Assembly (NCBI RefSeq): GCF_025353885.1
Contig: NZ_JANXNX010000103.1
Coordinates: 1 to 34,639, forward strand
Length of the DNA stretch: 34,639 nucleotides
DNA from: Sphingomonas sp.
GTDB taxonomy: Bacteria; Pseudomonadota; Alphaproteobacteria; Sphingomonadales; Sphingomonadaceae
Reading direction: 5' to 3'
Shown here one piece after another: positions 32,829-34,639 of the stretch; positions within the stretch are counted from its first letter, which is position 1, and each line of letters starts with the position of its first letter. Below the pieces are notes generated by a model. The model had not been told where the DNA came from. It saw only the letters and a program-made list of their open reading frames with translations, and searched no databases. The position numbers were made by a program, and so were the translations under genes.

Positions 32829-34177
32829 TCACCATCGATTATCTGCCGCAACCCGCCAGCCTGCCGGTGCGCGGCTTGCACGACGCGCGAACCGAAATCC
32901 GCATCGGGGCCGCGCTGATCGCGACGTTCGTCATCGGCTTCCTCGGCTGGTCGGCGCTCGCGCACCTCGACGCTGCCATCCACGTCCCCGGTGTCGTCCG
33001 AGTCGTCGGCAGTCGCCAGGCGGTGCAGAGCTTTGCAGGCGGAGTGGTGACCGGCATCCATGTCCGAGAGGGCGACCGCGTGAAGGCCGGGCAGATACTG
33101 GTCGACTTTGCCGATACCGAGGCGCTGTCGCTCGAGCGGTCCTTCGCCAGCCGGGTCATCGGCCTACAAGCTGAGATCGCGCGCATCGGGGCGGAACAGC
33201 ATGGCGCGGCACGGATCGCCGCACCGCCCGAATGGTCGATCCTGAATGCCGACGAGCGAACCGCAGCCGACCAGGCGCTGGTCGCCGAACAGACAAATCT
33301 GGACGCCGGGCGCACCCTGATCGCTTCCGAACAGGCGGTGCTGCGCCAGCGAGTCAGACAGGTTGACTATCAGGTTGCGGGGTATCGGCAGCGTCAGACC
33401 GCCAATGTTCGCCAGAACGCGCTGAATGTCGACGAGTTGTCGGGCGTGCAGGAAATGTTCAAGAAAGGCTATGCGACCAAGACCAGGGTGCTCGCGCTGC
33501 AGCGTTCTGCTGCATCGATCACGGGCGACATCGGCTCGACCACCGCCGAAATTGCCCGACTGCGGTCCTCGGCGGGCGAAGCGCAATTGCAAATGCTGCA
33601 AATGGTCAATCAACGCGCGCAGCAGAATACCGAACGCCTGAGGCTTGCGCAGACCGAATTGCAGACGTTGCTGCCGCAATGGAGATCTGCGCGTGAGCAG
33701 CTCGCCTTGGCGGCGACCCGCGCGCCCGTTTCCGGCACCGTGCTGGGCCTGGTGGCAAACACCGTCGGTGGCGTCATGCCGCGCGGCCAACGTTTGATGG
33801 ACATCGTTCCCGATTCGGATGCGCTCGAGATCGAGACACATATTGCCCCCAATGAAGCCGTTGAACTGCGCGGGGGGCAATCGGCTGACGTGCGGATCGG
33901 CGGGCTGCACGACAGCCAGGCTTCACTCCTCCACGGACAGGTGAGCCGGGTTTCCCCCGATACTATCGTCGACGAAAAGACCGGTTTATCCTATTACAAT
34001 GTCATCGTGACCGTCCCGCGCGAAGCGTTGCGCGAGGCCAGTCGTCAGGCCGGTTTCAATGCCGTCAAACCCGGATCGGCGGTTGACGTCACGGTACTGC
34101 TAAAGTCACGCACGGCACTCGATTATTTTCTCAATCCGCTGCTATCGAGGTTGCGCCCGGCGCTTTCCGAGCAATAA
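32825..34177 (+). CDS. HlyD-family type I secretion membrane-fusion protein (PrtE/AtrB-like)
   Basis: A 450-residue periplasmic adaptor. A short cytoplasmic N-terminus is followed by one membrane anchor (ALIATFVIGFLGWSALAHL, about residues 30-49). Next comes the lipoyl half-motif (VVTGIHVREGDRVKAGQIL), long coiled-coil helices from about residue 90 to 300, a second lipoyl half (TRAPVSGTVLGL) and a C-terminal beta-barrel (GLSYYNVIVTVPRE). It links the ABC transporter to an outer-membrane TolC. The GTG start at 32825 overlaps the transporter stop. No outer-membrane component follows. Confidence 0.94.
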   Translation: MITIDYLPQPASLPVRGLHDARTEIRIGAALIATFVIGFLGWSALAHLDAAIHVPGVVRVVGSRQAVQSFAGGVVTGIHVREGDRVKAGQILVDFADTEALSLERSFASRVIGLQAEIARIGAEQHGAARIAAPPEWSILNADERTAADQALVAEQTNLDAGRTLIASEQAVLRQRVRQVDYQVAGYRQRQTANVRQNALNVDELSGVQEMFKKGYATKTRVLALQRSAASITGDIGSTTAEIARLRSSAGEAQLQMLQMVNQRAQQNTERLRLAQTELQTLLPQWRSAREQLALAATRAPVSGTVLGLVANTVGGVMPRGQRLMDIVPDSDALEIETHIAPNEAVELRGGQSADVRIGGLHDSQASLLHGQVSRVSPDTIVDEKTGLSYYNVIVTVPREALREASRQAGFNAVKPGSAVDVTVLLKSRTALDYFLNPLLSRLRPALSEQ

Positions 34178-34216
34178 CAGGTTGCGTCGACGAACAGGAC
34201 GCGCAACGGATGGCGG

Positions 34217-34639
34217 GTGACCAATTCACCTCGCATTGAGCGTTACCGCACCATTTTCCGCTACATATTGGCGGCGGCCTACGCCTTTGTCGGTTTCGTA
34301 CACATCCGGTCGCCGGGCGGGTTCCTCGCCATCATCCCCGACTGGGTGCCGTACCCTGACAAAGTCATTCTGATCACCGGTGTCTGCGAAATCCTGGGTG
34401 CAATCGGGCTGCTGACGCCGCGGCTGCGCTATATCGCCGGGATCATGCTGGCGACCTATGCGGTGTGCGTGTTCCCGGCGAATATCAAGCACGCCTTCGA
34501 GGGGGTGGTGGTCGGCAATACCCGGCTTGACTGGTGGTATCACGGCCCGCGCTTGATGTTTCAGCCGGTCATCGTCTGGTGGGCGCTGTTCGTCGGCGGT
34601 GTGACCGACTGGCCTTTCCGGAAACATAAGGCGTTGGAC
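34217..34639 (+). CDS. DoxX-like integral membrane protein, partial (runs off right edge)
   Basis: From a GTG at 34217 the frame stays open for 141 codons to the window edge. The peptide (MTNSPRIERYRTIFRYILAAAYAFVGF, split here only by its helices) has about four hydrophobic segments and the DoxX-type ITGVCEILGAIGLLTPRLR and FPANIKHAF motifs. DoxX-family proteins are small quinone- or redox-linked membrane proteins of mostly unknown role. It starts 39 bases after the adaptor gene on the same strand, so it may be cotranscribed, though it has no obvious link to secretion. The start is uncertain because no strong ribosome site is seen. Confidence 0.7.
   Translation, partial: MTNSPRIERYRTIFRYILAAAYAFVGFVHIRSPGGFLAIIPDWVPYPDKVILITGVCEILGAIGLLTPRLRYIAGIMLATYAVCVFPANIKHAFEGVVVGNTRLDWWYHGPRLMFQPVIVWWALFVGGVTDWPFRKHKALD

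Noticed and set aside
34181-34207. A hairpin GTTGC-GTC / GAC-GC-GCAAC after the HlyD-type gene as a terminator
   Set aside because: The stem is interrupted by a two-base bulge, there is no U-run, and the DoxX-like gene starts 10 bases later.

Overview
The window is GC-rich, densely packed chromosomal DNA from an alphaproteobacterium, most likely a sphingomonad (Sphingomonas or a close relative). Three things point there: the pcm-like / tolC / DUF2497 (PopZ-type) / valS gene order, an M20 hydrolase-astA-astB operon, and a CtrA-type TTAA-N7-TTAA site. No plasmid, phage, insertion-sequence, integrase or CRISPR signature was found.

Left part (1-16.1 kb) is mostly core metabolism. In order: the 5' end of a histone-deacetylase-like gene running off the left edge; a REP-like palindrome; rppH; glcB (malate synthase G) convergent with it; an arginine succinyltransferase operon (M20 hydrolase, astA, astB); a small membrane protein preceded by a perfect CtrA-type site; tRNA-Arg(ACG); a small lipoprotein; a leftward run of gamma-carbonic-anhydrase-like gene, hemB, a MATE exporter, valS, a PopZ-like gene, tolC and a pcm-like gene; then tRNA-Cys(GCA).

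Right part (16.1-34.6 kb) is an exopolysaccharide (EPS) and secretion locus starting at the 3' end of tRNA-Cys. It has a leftward pair (GT4 glycosyltransferase, AT3-SGNH acyltransferase). A rightward operon follows (Wzc-like copolymerase/kinase, AT3 acyltransferase, Wzx-like flippase, GT4). Next is a leftward operon (GT2, family-10 glycoside hydrolase, Wzy/O-antigen-ligase-like polymerase). Last is a rightward operon for a secreted RTX protein with a polysaccharide-lyase-like N-terminus plus its type I ABC exporter and HlyD-type adaptor, and then a partial DoxX-like membrane gene.

Together the right part looks like a Wzy-dependent EPS factory coupled to its own trimming and release enzymes: an exported GH10 enzyme and a type I-secreted lyase-like RTX protein. 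The lyase plus two-gene exporter recalls published sphingan loci (lyase gene near atrD/atrB). No initiating sugar-phosphate transferase, Wza outer-membrane exporter or dedicated outer-membrane T1SS channel is in the window; the TolC encoded at 13.8-15.2 kb is a candidate for the last.

The most unusual sequence signals are: tRNA-Cys lying wholly antisense inside the open 3' end of the AT3-SGNH gene; a perfect 11-bp inverted repeat bracketing that tRNA; a substituted Walker A' motif in the Wzc-like kinase; a long hairpin between the RTX gene and its exporter; and an 11-bp spaced palindrome upstream of the Wzc operon.
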